Shown: piece by piece, positions 1-7,551 of the stretch | Layout: each line of letters starts with the position of its first letter | How positions within the stretch are numbered: position 1 is the first letter of the stretch | Source: an uncultured Clostridia bacterium | GTDB taxonomy: Bacteria > Bacillota > Clostridia > Oscillospirales > Oscillospiraceae | Assembly: GCA_937890525.1 (NCBI GenBank) | Contig: CALADI010000046.1 | Coordinates: 16,641 to 80,640 of the forward strand | DNA: 64,000 nucleotides | Reading direction: 5' to 3' | Notes under the pieces: generated by a model | Seen by the model: only the letters and a program-made list of their open reading frames with translations | The model's database searches: none | What the model was told of the DNA's origin: nothing | Program-made: the position numbers and the translations under genes

Positions 1-160
1 GGTGGGGCAGATCGACCCCAAGACCATGGCATCGAAACTGGTCAGCGGGCTTTATTTTGCAGGGGAGATCATCGACTGCGACGCCTATACCGGGGGATTC
101 AATCTGCAGATCGCTTGGGCGACAGGCTTTGCCGCGGGGAATGCCGCCGCACAGGAATGA
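1..160 (+). CDS. HI0933/BaiN-like FAD-dependent oxidoreductase, C-terminal end only
   Basis: Only the last 52 codons are in the window, read in the frame that begins at base 2. They include the stretch SGLYFAGEIIDCDAYTGGF followed by NLQIAWATGFAAG, which is the conserved C-terminal FAD-binding end of the HI0933/BaiN flavoprotein family (also annotated as aminoacetone oxidase family). Members are soluble NAD(P)/FAD-dependent oxidoreductases whose substrates are mostly unknown. The stop is at 158-160. A weak GC-rich hairpin (about 170-197) follows without a T-run, so termination before acpP is uncertain. Confidence 0.8.
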   Translation, partial: VGQIDPKTMASKLVSGLYFAGEIIDCDAYTGGFNLQIAWATGFAAGNAAAQE

Positions 161-199
161 TAGATTTGTGGGGAATCGGTGCAATGCGCTGATCCCCCA

Positions 200-228
200 T
201 TGACAAATGGCTGGGAATGCAGTAAAAT
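200..228 (+). promoter_or_regulatory. Sigma-A type promoter of acpP
   Basis: TTGACA at 200-205 and TAAAAT at 223-228 are separated by exactly 17 bases. The acpP start codon lies about 50 bases downstream and is preceded by GGAGG at 264-268. The near-consensus boxes fit the high expression expected of acyl carrier protein. Confidence 0.8.
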
Positions 229-278
229 GATGCACACTACGATCATGCGTGGTTTATCTGTTTGGAGGTTTATAGAAA

Positions 279-500
279 ATGTACGAGAAGCTTGTTAACT
301 ACGCCGCAAGCCAGCTGGAGCTTGATCCGGCAGAGATCACTCCCGACGCAACTTTTGAGTCTCTGGGCATCGATTCTCTGGATGTGGTGGAGATGATCAT
401 GGAGCTGGAGAACGAGTTGGGCGTGGAGCTTGAGGTGGAGGATCAGCAGATCAGCAACTTCGGTGAACTGGCTGCCTTTATCGATTCCAAGTTGAACTAA
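279..500 (+). CDS. acpP: Acyl carrier protein
   Basis: This 73-residue acidic protein carries acyl chains on a 4'-phosphopantetheine arm during type II fatty acid synthesis in the cytoplasm. The attachment serine lies in GIDSLDVVEMIMELE, the classical motif at the start of helix II. Length and charge match AcpP. GGAGG lies ten bases before the ATG. It has its own promoter and is monocistronic; the SRP RNA gene follows directly. Fatty acid synthase genes are not in this window, so it could serve general or specialised acyl transfer, but the sequence is a normal primary ACP. Confidence 0.93.
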   Translation: MYEKLVNYAASQLELDPAEITPDATFESLGIDSLDVVEMIMELENELGVELEVEDQQISNFGELAAFIDSKLN

Positions 501-515
501 AGTCTATAATCGAAT

Positions 516-832
516 AGCCTTGTTATTGCTGACCGGCTTTTAACAAGGTCGCACTAGTCGGGGAGTTAGCGGTGTCCTGTACCTGCAATCCGCTATAGCA
601 GGGATGAATTCCCACACCCGGACCTGTTCTGAGTATTGCCTGGCCAAAGTAAGTGGTGTTGAGAGATCGGTCTCGCGCAACGGAATCCCGTGAACCATGT
701 CAGGTGGGGAACCAAGCAGCATTAAGCGGATCCTTCCGTGTGCCGTGAGGTTGCCGTTCTTGAGCTAACTGCTTTCGGTACGGATATTCGGCAGGTTCAA
801 ATGTGGGTGTGCGATCTTGTTATGAGCCGGTC
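516..832 (+). ncRNA. ffs: Signal recognition particle RNA, large Firmicute type with Alu domain
   Basis: The RNA holds the Firmicute SRP signatures. The Alu-domain segment GTACCTGCAATCCGCTATAG begins near 581, and the Ffh-binding apical hairpin lies at about 692-726 (GTCAGGT, stem, GGAA loop, stem, AAGCAGCATTAAG). The 3' side has GAGCTAACTGC. The ends pair over about 20 bases: 533-554 is nearly complementary to 809-830. A -10 box TATAAT lies at 505-510, but no good -35 was found. The tetraloop stem reads GG-GGAA-CC (706-713) instead of the common CC-GGAA-GG. The mature ends are inferred from the pairing. With Ffh it targets nascent membrane proteins. It fills the gap of over 300 bases between acpP and dnaX. 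Confidence 0.93.
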
Positions 833-856
833 TATCATTATGGAAGGAGGCAGAAG

Positions 857-2467
857 ATGTATCAGGCATTGTATCGAAAATACCGCCCCCAGAATTTTGA
901 TGATGTGGTCGGTCAGCAGGCGGTGACCCAGACCCTGAAGACCCAGTTGATGGGCGGGCATATGAGCCATGCCTACCTGTTCACTGGCTCTCGGGGCACG
1001 GGCAAGACAAGCTGTGCCAAGATCTTGGCCAAGGCGGTGAACTGTCTGGATCCTCAGGGGGGCAACCCCTGCAACTGCTGTGAAGCGTGCAGAGCCATCG
1101 ACGATGGCACCTGCATGGATGTGCTGGAGATCGATGCAGCCTCCAACAACGGCGTGGACAGCATCCGGGATCTGCGGGATGATGCGGTATATGCCCCCAG
1201 CCAGGTGCGCAAACGGGTCTACATCATCGATGAGGTCCACATGCTCACCATTCCCTCTTTCAATGCGCTGCTGAAGATCATGGAGGAACCGCCGGAGCAT
1301 CTGCTGTTCATTTTGGCAACCACGGAATTGCATAAAGTCCCGGCGACCATACTCTCCCGGTGTCAGCGGTTTGCCTTCCGCAGGATCTCCCCGGAGGACA
1401 TTGCTGCCCGGCTGCAATATGTGTCCTATCAAGAGAACATCGATTTGGATGACGAGGCGGCACGGGTGCTGGCTCGATTGGCGGACGGCGGTATGCGTGA
1501 CGCCCTCAGCCTGCTGGATCAATGCGCTTCGGCTACGGTGGGGGAGCTTTCCGCCCAGCGGGTCTATGACTGTCTCGGCATCGCCGGGGAGCGCACCTGC
1601 GGTCAGATGATGGGATATGTGGCAGACCATAATACCAAGGCGGCGCTGGAACTGTTCAATCGGCTCTATGCAGACGGCAAAGAGGTCGGTGCGCTGCTGG
1701 ATGAACTGATCTGCCTGTGCCGGGATCTGATGGTTCTGAAAACGGCACCTAACTCCGGCATCTCTATGCTTTCCGGCGTGGCATCCGACGAGCAGAGCAA
1801 AGACCTTGCCCGTCGCTTCTCCTCTGGGGAACTGATCTACATGATCGGCGTGCTCCAGCAGACGGTGGCGGGATTTACCAGAAGCGCCAGCCGTCGGATG
1901 GATGCAGAGATGTGCCTGATGAACCTGTGCGAGCCGTCACTTCGATTGGATGCCCAGTCCCTCAATGCCCGGCTTGGCAGAGTGGAGGAGCAGCTCAGAG
2001 CCGGCGTTGTGGTTCGGTCTGAGATGCCAGAGCCTGCCCAGATGCAGGAGCCAGAGGAGGAACTTCCGCCCCCTCCGGGAGATGAGTCTGCACCGCCGGA
2101 ACAGCCCCAGATCCCTCAGGGAGATGACGGTCCGGTGGGATTCTGGACGGATCTTGCTACACGGCTTCAAAAGGAACTCAAGCCCCCGTCCAAGGGCTTC
2201 TTCGTGCTGTCGGAGCAGGCGCCGGTCCATGGCAGACTGTGCGGCAACGATGTGATAGTGGAGTGCGCCAACGCATTCACCATGGAGATGGTGAATGTCC
2301 CGGAGGTGGTTCAGATGATCGCCGCAAAAGCGGGAGCCATACTGGGAAGACCGGTGGGGGTGAAGGTGGTGGATATCACCGCCAAGCCCGACCGCTCCCC
2401 CCAGATGGAGCAGCTTCTGTCCTTCGGCAAGCAGCACAAGGATATCGTTACGATCAAAACAAATTGA
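857..2467 (+). CDS. dnaX: DNA polymerase III subunit gamma/tau
   Basis: The clamp-loader ATPase that opens the beta clamp and ties together the replicative polymerase. The N-terminus MYQALYRKYRPQNFDDVVGQ is typical. Walker A GSRGTGKTS is at residues 44-52, followed by a four-cysteine zinc module (C...CNCCEAC) and the Walker B/DExx segment IIDEVHM. Domain III is followed by a proline/glutamate-rich linker and a tau-like C-terminal part, 536 residues in all. The ATG at 857 is preceded by GGAAGGAGG; the frame is open further upstream, but that part is SRP RNA. dnaX, ebfC and recR follow at 10-17 base spacing, the standard Firmicute order. No convincing slippery frameshift site was seen. Confidence 0.95.
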   Translation: MYQALYRKYRPQNFDDVVGQQAVTQTLKTQLMGGHMSHAYLFTGSRGTGKTSCAKILAKAVNCLDPQGGNPCNCCEACRAIDDGTCMDVLEIDAASNNGVDSIRDLRDDAVYAPSQVRKRVYIIDEVHMLTIPSFNALLKIMEEPPEHLLFILATTELHKVPATILSRCQRFAFRRISPEDIAARLQYVSYQENIDLDDEAARVLARLADGGMRDALSLLDQCASATVGELSAQRVYDCLGIAGERTCGQMMGYVADHNTKAALELFNRLYADGKEVGALLDELICLCRDLMVLKTAPNSGISMLSGVASDEQSKDLARRFSSGELIYMIGVLQQTVAGFTRSASRRMDAEMCLMNLCEPSLRLDAQSLNARLGRVEEQLRAGVVVRSEMPEPAQMQEPEEELPPPPGDESAPPEQPQIPQGDDGPVGFWTDLATRLQKELKPPSKGFFVLSEQAPVHGRLCGNDVIVECANAFTMEMVNVPEVVQMIAAKAGAILGRPVGVKVVDITAKPDRSPQMEQLLSFGKQHKDIVTIKTN

Positions 2468-2484
2468 GATAAAGGAGTATTATC

Positions 2485-2829
2485 ATGGCAAAAGGTGGAT
2501 TCCGGGGTATGCCCGGGGGAATGAATCAGATGGCAATGATGAAGCAGGCGCAAAAGATGCAGCAGCAGATGCTTCAGATGCAGGAAGAGATGGAGAAAAA
2601 GACCTATACGGCTGCTGCGGGCGGCGGTATGGTCAGTGCTGAGGTCAACGGCAAGCACGAGGTGCTGTCCCTGTCCATCAATCCCGAAGCGGTGGATCCC
2701 GACGATGTAGAGATGCTGCAGGATATGGTCATCGCCGCTGTGAACGAGGCTTTCCGTGCTGCGGATGCCGATGCTTCCAGCAATATGGCCAAGCTCACCG
2801 GCGGATTGAATCTGGGCGGACTGTTCTAA
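2485..2829 (+). CDS. ebfC: YbaB/EbfC family nucleoid-associated protein
   Basis: This 114-residue protein belongs to the small dimeric DNA-binding YbaB/EbfC family, which is almost always encoded between dnaX and recR, as here. The N-terminal half is rich in methionine and glutamine (a helix of MMKQAQKMQQQMLQM type). The core GGGMVSAEVNGKHEVLSLSI and the C-terminal helix match the family. An AAGGAG site lies 8-12 bases before the ATG. It probably coats DNA or assists recombinational repair with RecR; the precise role is unsettled in the family. Confidence 0.9.
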   Translation: MAKGGFRGMPGGMNQMAMMKQAQKMQQQMLQMQEEMEKKTYTAAAGGGMVSAEVNGKHEVLSLSINPEAVDPDDVEMLQDMVIAAVNEAFRAADADASSNMAKLTGGLNLGGLF

Positions 2830-2839
2830 GGGGGCGCCC

Positions 2840-3439
2840 ATGGATTTCTTTCCCGCCGCACTGCAAAATCTGGCGGATCAGTTCGGTCGGCTGCCGGGGA
2901 TCGGCGGCAAGACCGCCCAGCGGCTGGCGTTCTATGTGCTGAGCCTGCCGCAGCAGGACGCACAGGAATTTGCAGATGCCATTGTAGAGGCAAAGCGGAC
3001 GGTGAAATGCTGCCCGGTTTGCCAGAATTTGACGGATCGGGAGCTTTGCCCCATCTGTGACGACGATACCCGGGATCATGGCTTGATCTGCGTGGTGGCA
3101 GAACCCAAGGATGTGATCGCCATGGAGCGCAGCCGGGAATACCGGGGGGTCTACCATGTGCTTCACGGGGTGATCTCGCCGCTGAACCATGTGACGCAGG
3201 ATGACATTCGGATCCGGGAGCTGCTGGAACGGGTGGCGCAGGGCAATGTTCGGGAGATCATTATGGCAACCAACCCGGATACCGAGGGAGAAGCCACCGC
3301 CATGTACATTTCCCGGCTTCTTCGTCCTATGGAGGTTCGGGTGACCCGGCTGGCCTACGGGATTCCGGTGGGCAGCCAGCTGGAGTATGCCGACGAGGTG
3401 ACCTTGTCCCGGGCGCTGGAAGGCCGTCAAGAGATTTGA
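2840..3439 (+). CDS. recR: Recombination mediator protein RecR
   Basis: A 199-residue RecR, which with RecF/RecO loads RecA onto gapped DNA. In order it has an N-terminal helix-hairpin-helix (FGRLPGIGGKTAQRLAF), a four-cysteine zinc finger CCPVCQNLTDRELCPIC, and a Toprim domain with the acidic motif ATNPDTEGEAT. The length is the family norm. It starts ten bases after ebfC and ends the operon at a strong terminator. Confidence 0.95.
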   Translation: MDFFPAALQNLADQFGRLPGIGGKTAQRLAFYVLSLPQQDAQEFADAIVEAKRTVKCCPVCQNLTDRELCPICDDDTRDHGLICVVAEPKDVIAMERSREYRGVYHVLHGVISPLNHVTQDDIRIRELLERVAQGNVREIIMATNPDTEGEATAMYISRLLRPMEVRVTRLAYGIPVGSQLEYADEVTLSRALEGRQEI

Positions 3440-3444
3440 TCGAC

Positions 3445-3475
3445 AGAGGATGTCCGTTGGGGACATCCTCTGTTT
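3445..3475 (+). terminator. Terminator of dnaX-ebfC-recR
   Basis: A perfect 11 bp stem (3445-3455 with 3461-3471) with a five-base loop is followed by GTTTTGC. It begins six bases after the recR stop codon. Confidence 0.85.
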
Positions 3476-3494
3476 TGCATACCGGAAAAGGGGA

Positions 3495-3523
3495 TTGCTA
3501 TTTTTCCGGGATTCCCGTATAAT
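3495..3523 (+). promoter_or_regulatory. Promoter of pncB
   Basis: TTGCTA (3495-3500), a 17-base spacer and TATAAT (3518-3523), about 31 bases before the pncB start codon. This placement argues that the gene starts at 3555 and not at earlier in-frame starts inside the terminator. Confidence 0.7.
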
Positions 3524-3554
3524 AGAGAAAATGAAACGAAGAAGGTGGACAGCC

Positions 3555-5003
3555 ATGTACTTCAACAACAAATTGAATCTGACCATGCTCTGCGATTTTT
3601 ATGAGCTGACCATGGGCAACGGCTATTTCGAAAAGGGCTATGCCCAGCGAATCACTTATTTCGATGTGTTCTACCGCCAGACCCCGGATGGGGGTGGCTT
3701 TGCCATTGCGGCGGGGCTGGAGCAGATCATCCAGTATATTCAGGATCTCCACTTCGATCCTCAGGACATTGCCTACCTGCGGGAGCGGGGGCTGTTCTGC
3801 GATGAATTCTTGGATTATCTGGCCAACTTTAAGTTCACCGGCGATATCTGGGCAGTCCCCGAGGGTACACCCATCTTCCCCAGAGAGCCGATCATCACCG
3901 TCCGTGCGCCGGCCATCGAAGCGCAGCTTGTGGAGACCTATATCCTGCTGTGCTTCAACCACCAGAGTCTCATTGCAACCAAGGCAAACCGGGTGGTTCG
4001 TGCCGCAGAGGGACGCACGGTGCTGGAGTTCGGTTCCCGCCGGGCGCAGGGTGCCGATGCGGCGATCTTGGGCGCACGGGCGGCCTATATCGGCGGCTGC
4101 AACGGCACCGCCTGCACCATCGCTGACCAGCTCTACGGCGTTCATGCCGGGGGCACTATGGCTCACGCATGGGTGCAGATGTTCGACAGCGAGTATGAGG
4201 CGTTTAAGAGCTACTGCCAGATCTATCCCACCAATGCGACCCTGCTGGTGGATACCTACAATACTCTGAAGTCCGGCGTCCCCAATGCCATCAAGGCCTT
4301 CAACGAGGTGCTTAAGCCCATGGGTATCCGTAAGTGCGGCATCCGTCTGGACTCCGGTGATATGGCCTACCTGACCCGGGAAGCACGGAAGATGCTGGAT
4401 GCGGCCGGGTGGACGGAGTGCCAGATCTCCGTGTCCAATTCGCTGGATGAGCACACCATCCAGGATCTGCTGCGGCAGGGAGCGAAGATCGATATGTTTG
4501 GCGTAGGCGAGCGGCTCATCACCGCCAGATCCGAGCCGGTGTTCGGCGGCGTGTATAAGCTCACCGCTGTGGAGCATGACGACGGCACCATCGAGCCCAA
4601 GATCAAGATCTCGGAAAATGTGGGTAAGATCACCAATCCCCATTTTAAGAAGCTTTACCGCTTCTACGGCAAGGACAACGGCAAGGCGATTGCCGACTAT
4701 CTGTGCGTCTACGACGAAGAGGTGGATGATTCGGCAAGTATGGAGATCTTTGACCCGGATGCCACTTGGAAGACCAAGACCATCAGCAACTTTACCGCCA
4801 AGCAGCTTCTTGTGCCGATCTTCCAGAAGGGCAAGCTGGTCTATGACTGCCCGGATCTGGAGCAGATCCGCACCTACTGTCAGGAGCAGGTGGAGACATT
4901 GTGGGACGAGGTCAAGCGCTTTGACAATCCCCACAACTACTATGTGGATCTGTCCCGGAAGCTGTGGGACATCAAGTATGCGCTGCTGAAAAAGAATAGC
5001 TGA
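3555..5003 (+). CDS. pncB: Nicotinate phosphoribosyltransferase
   Basis: This enzyme converts nicotinate and PRPP to nicotinate mononucleotide in the Preiss-Handler NAD salvage route. The 482-residue protein opens with MYFNNKLNLTMLCDFYELTM and contains LEFGSRRAQG, VDTYNTLKSGVPNAI and GIRLDSGDMAYL, which form the phosphoribosyl and substrate pocket of the PncB family (Firmicute long form). The ATG at 3555 is preceded by GAAGGTGG. The reading frame extends upstream, but those codons overlap the recR terminator and the promoter. It is monocistronic. Confidence 0.93.
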   Translation: MYFNNKLNLTMLCDFYELTMGNGYFEKGYAQRITYFDVFYRQTPDGGGFAIAAGLEQIIQYIQDLHFDPQDIAYLRERGLFCDEFLDYLANFKFTGDIWAVPEGTPIFPREPIITVRAPAIEAQLVETYILLCFNHQSLIATKANRVVRAAEGRTVLEFGSRRAQGADAAILGARAAYIGGCNGTACTIADQLYGVHAGGTMAHAWVQMFDSEYEAFKSYCQIYPTNATLLVDTYNTLKSGVPNAIKAFNEVLKPMGIRKCGIRLDSGDMAYLTREARKMLDAAGWTECQISVSNSLDEHTIQDLLRQGAKIDMFGVGERLITARSEPVFGGVYKLTAVEHDDGTIEPKIKISENVGKITNPHFKKLYRFYGKDNGKAIADYLCVYDEEVDDSASMEIFDPDATWKTKTISNFTAKQLLVPIFQKGKLVYDCPDLEQIRTYCQEQVETLWDEVKRFDNPHNYYVDLSRKLWDIKYALLKKNS

Positions 5004-5014
5004 GATAAAAATTT

Positions 5015-5043
5015 CGCCGGGTCAGGGGATTCCTGACCCGGCG
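5015..5043. other. Perfect hairpin between pncB and the GIY-YIG gene
   Basis: A 12 bp perfect stem (5015-5026 with 5032-5043) starts 11 bases after the pncB stop. No T-run follows on the plus strand; an A/T run lies on its 5' side instead. It could weaken read-through, protect the pncB mRNA end or act on the opposite strand. It lies 16 bases before the next start codon. Confidence 0.5.
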
Positions 5044-5059
5044 TGATCGTGAGGGAAAA

Positions 5060-5317
5060 ATGGACAAGCAATGGGTGGTCTATATTCTGGAATGCGGGGA
5101 CGGAACCCTGTATACCGGCATCACCGACGATATGGAGCGCCGCCTGCGCCTGCATGCCCAAGGCAAGGGAGCAAAGTATACAAGGGGCAGAGGACCGCTG
5201 ACTCTGCGCTATCGGGAACAGTGCCCGGATCACAGCACGGCGCTGAAGCGGGAAGCGCAGATCAAGCGCCTTGCTAGGAAAGAAAAGCTGGCGCTGTGCG
5301 CCCTATGGAACGGATAA
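5060..5317 (+). CDS. GIY-YIG nuclease superfamily protein (UPF0213 type)
   Basis: An 85-residue single-domain protein. It has the YIL and GTLYTGITDDMERRLRLH elements of a GIY-YIG nuclease: the variant motif pair is VYIL...YTGIT, followed by the catalytic-type arginine, while the C-terminal KREAQIKRL helix carries the acidic residue. Small stand-alone proteins of this kind (UPF0213/YhbQ-like) may act in DNA repair; the substrate is unknown. It is separated from pncB by a hairpin and followed at once by a bidirectional terminator. Confidence 0.85.
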   Translation: MDKQWVVYILECGDGTLYTGITDDMERRLRLHAQGKGAKYTRGRGPLTLRYREQCPDHSTALKREAQIKRLARKEKLALCALWNG

Positions 5318-5347
5318 GATCCCGGAGCGAAGATGCGCTCCGGGATC
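5318..5347. terminator. Bidirectional terminator between convergent genes
   Basis: A perfect 12 bp stem (5318-5329 with 5336-5347) and a six-base loop start immediately after the GIY-YIG stop codon and end seven bases before the stop of the minus-strand gene at 5355. A short T-rich tail (AGTTTCGTT) follows on the plus strand. Confidence 0.75.
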
Positions 5348-5354
5348 AGTTTCG

Positions 5355-5648
5355 TTAAGGTTGTTCAAAATCGGACTCGTCTGCCACAGCGGCGTCGGCA
5401 GGAACCTCCTCAGAGACGGGAGTCTCAGCGGGGGCAGGTGCTTCGGCGGCTTCAGCCTGTGCTTCGGAAGCCGGAGCATCCGGGGTGAAGGGATCGTCCA
5501 CCAGGAAATCATCCTCCAAGGTGTGGCAGGGGCAGAGTCTGCTCACCCATGCGTGGATGGTATCGTAGTAACGAACGACCAGATACGCAATGCCGGCCAC
5601 GGCGGCAGCGGCAGCAGCCAGCTTGATCCAAGTATTCTTCTTTTTCAT
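5355..5648 (-). CDS. Small single-pass membrane protein with acidic tail, function unknown
   Basis: A 97-residue protein I do not recognise. After a basic start (MKKKNTWIK) comes one hydrophobic segment (about residues 9-26, alanine/valine-rich), a short tyrosine/tryptophan-containing stretch with the pair CPC near residue 40, and then a long tail rich in Ala, Pro and Glu with almost no positive charge. The layout suggests an N-terminal membrane anchor with a disordered acidic tail. It has its own promoter (5681-5709) and a ribosome site TAGGAGG, so it is probably a real, separately transcribed gene downstream of birA. Confidence 0.75.
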   Translation of the reverse strand: MKKKNTWIKLAAAAAAVAGIAYLVVRYYDTIHAWVSRLCPCHTLEDDFLVDDPFTPDAPASEAQAEAAEAPAPAETPVSEEVPADAAVADESDFEQP

Positions 5649-5680
5649 GGCTTAACCTCCTAGCAGGTATGGATACCATC

Positions 5681-5709
5681 AGTATAACCAACTTCCCTCA
5701 GAAATGCAA
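5681..5709 (-). promoter_or_regulatory. Promoter of the small membrane protein gene
   Basis: On the minus strand TTGCAT (5704-5709) and TATACT (5681-5686) are 17 bases apart. They lie 33 bases upstream of the ATG at 5648 and downstream of the birA stop. Confidence 0.65.
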
Positions 5710-5717
5710 CGATTATT

Positions 5718-6524
5718 TCAAATATATCCATATAGACCGCGGACGCTGACCTCCCCGGACTGAACGATGCCTCGAGATTGATCGTCATAGGTGACGGCAA
5801 GGCTGCCGTCGTCGGTGATCCCTGTGGCAACACCGTGACGGATCCGGTCGCCATGCTGAATGCTGATATGCTGACCGACGGTCATGCAGTCTGAGCGGTA
5901 GCGCTCCATGATAGCATTCTTTTGGGAAAACAGCCCTTGATCCATGGTGTAGAAGCTGCGGATCAGCTGGGCACAAAGCGCCTCCCGATCCACATCGTCA
6001 CCGGCGATCATCCGAGCGGAACACGCCATATCCCGGATGGAGGGATCAAGATCTTCTGCCGTCTGGCGGCAGTTCACGCCGATGCCAATGACTGCGTGAT
6101 CCACTTTTCCGGTTTTGGGATCCAGCGAAAGCTCCGTCAGGATCCCTGCCAGCTTCTTCCTGCCCCACACCAGATCGTTGGTCCATTTGATTTTAGGGCG
6201 GAAACCGTAGGCGTTCTCGACGGCGTCGCAGGCGGCTACAGCCGCGGCACAGGTCAAATGCATCAAGAATGCAGGGGGACAGTCGGGACGCAGGATCAAG
6301 GATAGATATACCCCCATCCCCCCGGGGGACAGAAAGCTGCGCCCCATGCGCCCTCTTCCGGCGGTTTGCCGGTCTGCGATGAGCACCGTGCCCGCCGGAG
6401 CGCCGGAAGCAGCCATTGTCTTTGCTAAGGTGTTGGTGGAATCTACCGATTCAAAATAGTGGATCTGTTCGCTCCAAGGGTGACCATTCAGTAGGGAACG
6501 AATGCGCTGTAAGGACTGGCTCAT
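5718..6524 (-). CDS. birA: Biotin--[acetyl-CoA-carboxylase] ligase, class I (no DNA-binding domain)
   Basis: This enzyme activates biotin as biotinyl-AMP and attaches it to the lysine of biotin carboxyl carrier domains. The 268-residue protein contains SVDSTNTLAK, the biotinyl-AMP loop RQTAGRGRMGRSFLSPGG, KWTNDLVW and KKLAGILTE, all core motifs. It lacks the N-terminal winged helix of bifunctional BirA, so it should not repress biotin genes. Its ATG overlaps the stop of the upstream methyltransferase gene (ATGA), so the two are co-transcribed from the promoter at 7451-7479. Confidence 0.92.
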   Translation of the reverse strand: MSQSLQRIRSLLNGHPWSEQIHYFESVDSTNTLAKTMAASGAPAGTVLIADRQTAGRGRMGRSFLSPGGMGVYLSLILRPDCPPAFLMHLTCAAAVAACDAVENAYGFRPKIKWTNDLVWGRKKLAGILTELSLDPKTGKVDHAVIGIGVNCRQTAEDLDPSIRDMACSARMIAGDDVDREALCAQLIRSFYTMDQGLFSQKNAIMERYRSDCMTVGQHISIQHGDRIRHGVATGITDDGSLAVTYDDQSRGIVQSGEVSVRGLYGYI

Positions 6525-7420
6525 AGCAGATGCTCCTTCTCCTGCCGGTGCAGCAGGTCTGCCATGGCACGGATGTGGGCGGGGGTGGTGCCGCAGCAGC
6601 CGCCCAAAATGGACGCACCGCTTTCAGCGCAGGCGAGCCCGATGGCGGCAAATTCCTCCGGACCAAGGTCATACTGCGCCACACCGTCCTCGCCGATGAC
6701 GGGGATCCCGGCGTTGGGCTTGCAGATCAGCGGCCCACGAAGCTGCTTGCGCAGCGTCCGTACGAGAGCCGGTGTGGAAGCGTCTCCTGCAACGCAGTTG
6801 AAGCCCACGGCGGCCGCACCGGATTCTTCCAATTCCCTCAGGATCTTCCCGGCGTCCATGCCGGAGAACAGAGATCCGTCGGGCTGCATGGTGAAGCTGT
6901 ACATCACCGTCTGTGCGCCCTCTAATTCGGCGGCGGTGAGGATGGCTTCGGCATCTTGTGGGTACAGCAGCGTCTCTGCGGCCAGCAGATCAGCGCCGCC
7001 TTCCAGCAAGCCGTAGATCTGACGGCGGTAGTTTTCCACCATGGTGTCGAACAGGGCGGTGTCATAGGAATCGATAAAAGCCGCCAGCGTGGTGAGATTA
7101 CCCGCAATATAGGCATCGGGGGCAGCTTTCCGGCTGAGGGCTACCAGCATGGCGTTGATGCTCTCGGTCTGCCGATCCAGCTTGACCTGGGCCAAGGGTA
7201 TGGGCTGTGCCTGAAAGGTGGGGGCGTAGATCACCTGACTTCCGGCGTGCATATAGGCGCTCTGGAGGGATACCAGCGTTTCGGGGTGTTTTAGGATCCA
7301 TTCCTCGGTGCAGCATCCTCTGGGCATACCGGCCTTCATCAGATTGGAGCCGGTGGCGCCGTCAAGGATCAGAAGTCCTTGATCCAGTCGTGTTTGAAAT
7401 TCCTGCTTGGTGAGCATCAT
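6521..7420 (-). CDS. Homocysteine S-methyltransferase family protein
   Basis: The protein matches the N-terminal homocysteine-binding barrel of methionine synthase as a stand-alone enzyme of about 300 residues. It opens with ILDGATGSNL, and the zinc-binding cysteines appear in GFNCVAG and GGCCGTTPAHIRAM near the C-terminus. It could transfer a methyl group from S-methylmethionine, betaine or a corrinoid protein to homocysteine; the donor cannot be told from sequence. A GTG at 7426 is also in frame, but the ATG at 7420 sits at a better distance from AAAGGG. It overlaps birA by four bases. Confidence 0.82.
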   Translation of the reverse strand: MMLTKQEFQTRLDQGLLILDGATGSNLMKAGMPRGCCTEEWILKHPETLVSLQSAYMHAGSQVIYAPTFQAQPIPLAQVKLDRQTESINAMLVALSRKAAPDAYIAGNLTTLAAFIDSYDTALFDTMVENYRRQIYGLLEGGADLLAAETLLYPQDAEAILTAAELEGAQTVMYSFTMQPDGSLFSGMDAGKILRELEESGAAAVGFNCVAGDASTPALVRTLRKQLRGPLICKPNAGIPVIGEDGVAQYDLGPEEFAAIGLACAESGASILGGCCGTTPAHIRAMADLLHRQEKEHLL

Positions 7421-7450
7421 CGTCACCCTTTCTGTATTCGGATGGAAACA

Positions 7451-7479
7451 ATCCTATCACACTCCCATTTTTATTTCAA
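7451..7479 (-). promoter_or_regulatory. Promoter of the methyltransferase-birA operon
   Basis: On the minus strand TTGAAA (7474-7479), a 17-base spacer and TAGGAT (7451-7456) lie about 30 bases before the start codon. It is divergent from, and 18 bases away from, the promoter at 7498-7526. Confidence 0.6.
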
Positions 7480-7497
7480 GGGAAAACACCGCTGCGG

Positions 7498-7526
7498 TTG
7501 ACGAAGAGGGCAGCTTTTGATAAAAT
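7498..7526 (+). promoter_or_regulatory. Promoter of the M29 aminopeptidase gene
   Basis: TTGACG (7498-7503), a 17-base spacer and TAAAAT (7521-7526). The ATG at 7552 follows 25 bases later behind AAAAGGAG. Confidence 0.7.
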
Positions 7527-7551
7527 AGGCAAAAATAAAAGGAGCGTTGCT

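Noticed and set aside
803..856. Extended N-terminus for dnaX
   Set aside because: These codons lie in the 3' end of the SRP RNA, and the GGAAGGAGG site directs initiation at 857.
2150..2200. Programmed frameshift in dnaX to make gamma
   Set aside because: The only A-run (CTTCAAAAGGAAC) is not a classical slippery heptamer and has no clear stimulatory hairpin.
5015..5043. pncB terminator
   Set aside because: The hairpin is strong, but there is no T-run on the plus strand, so it is listed only as a hairpin.
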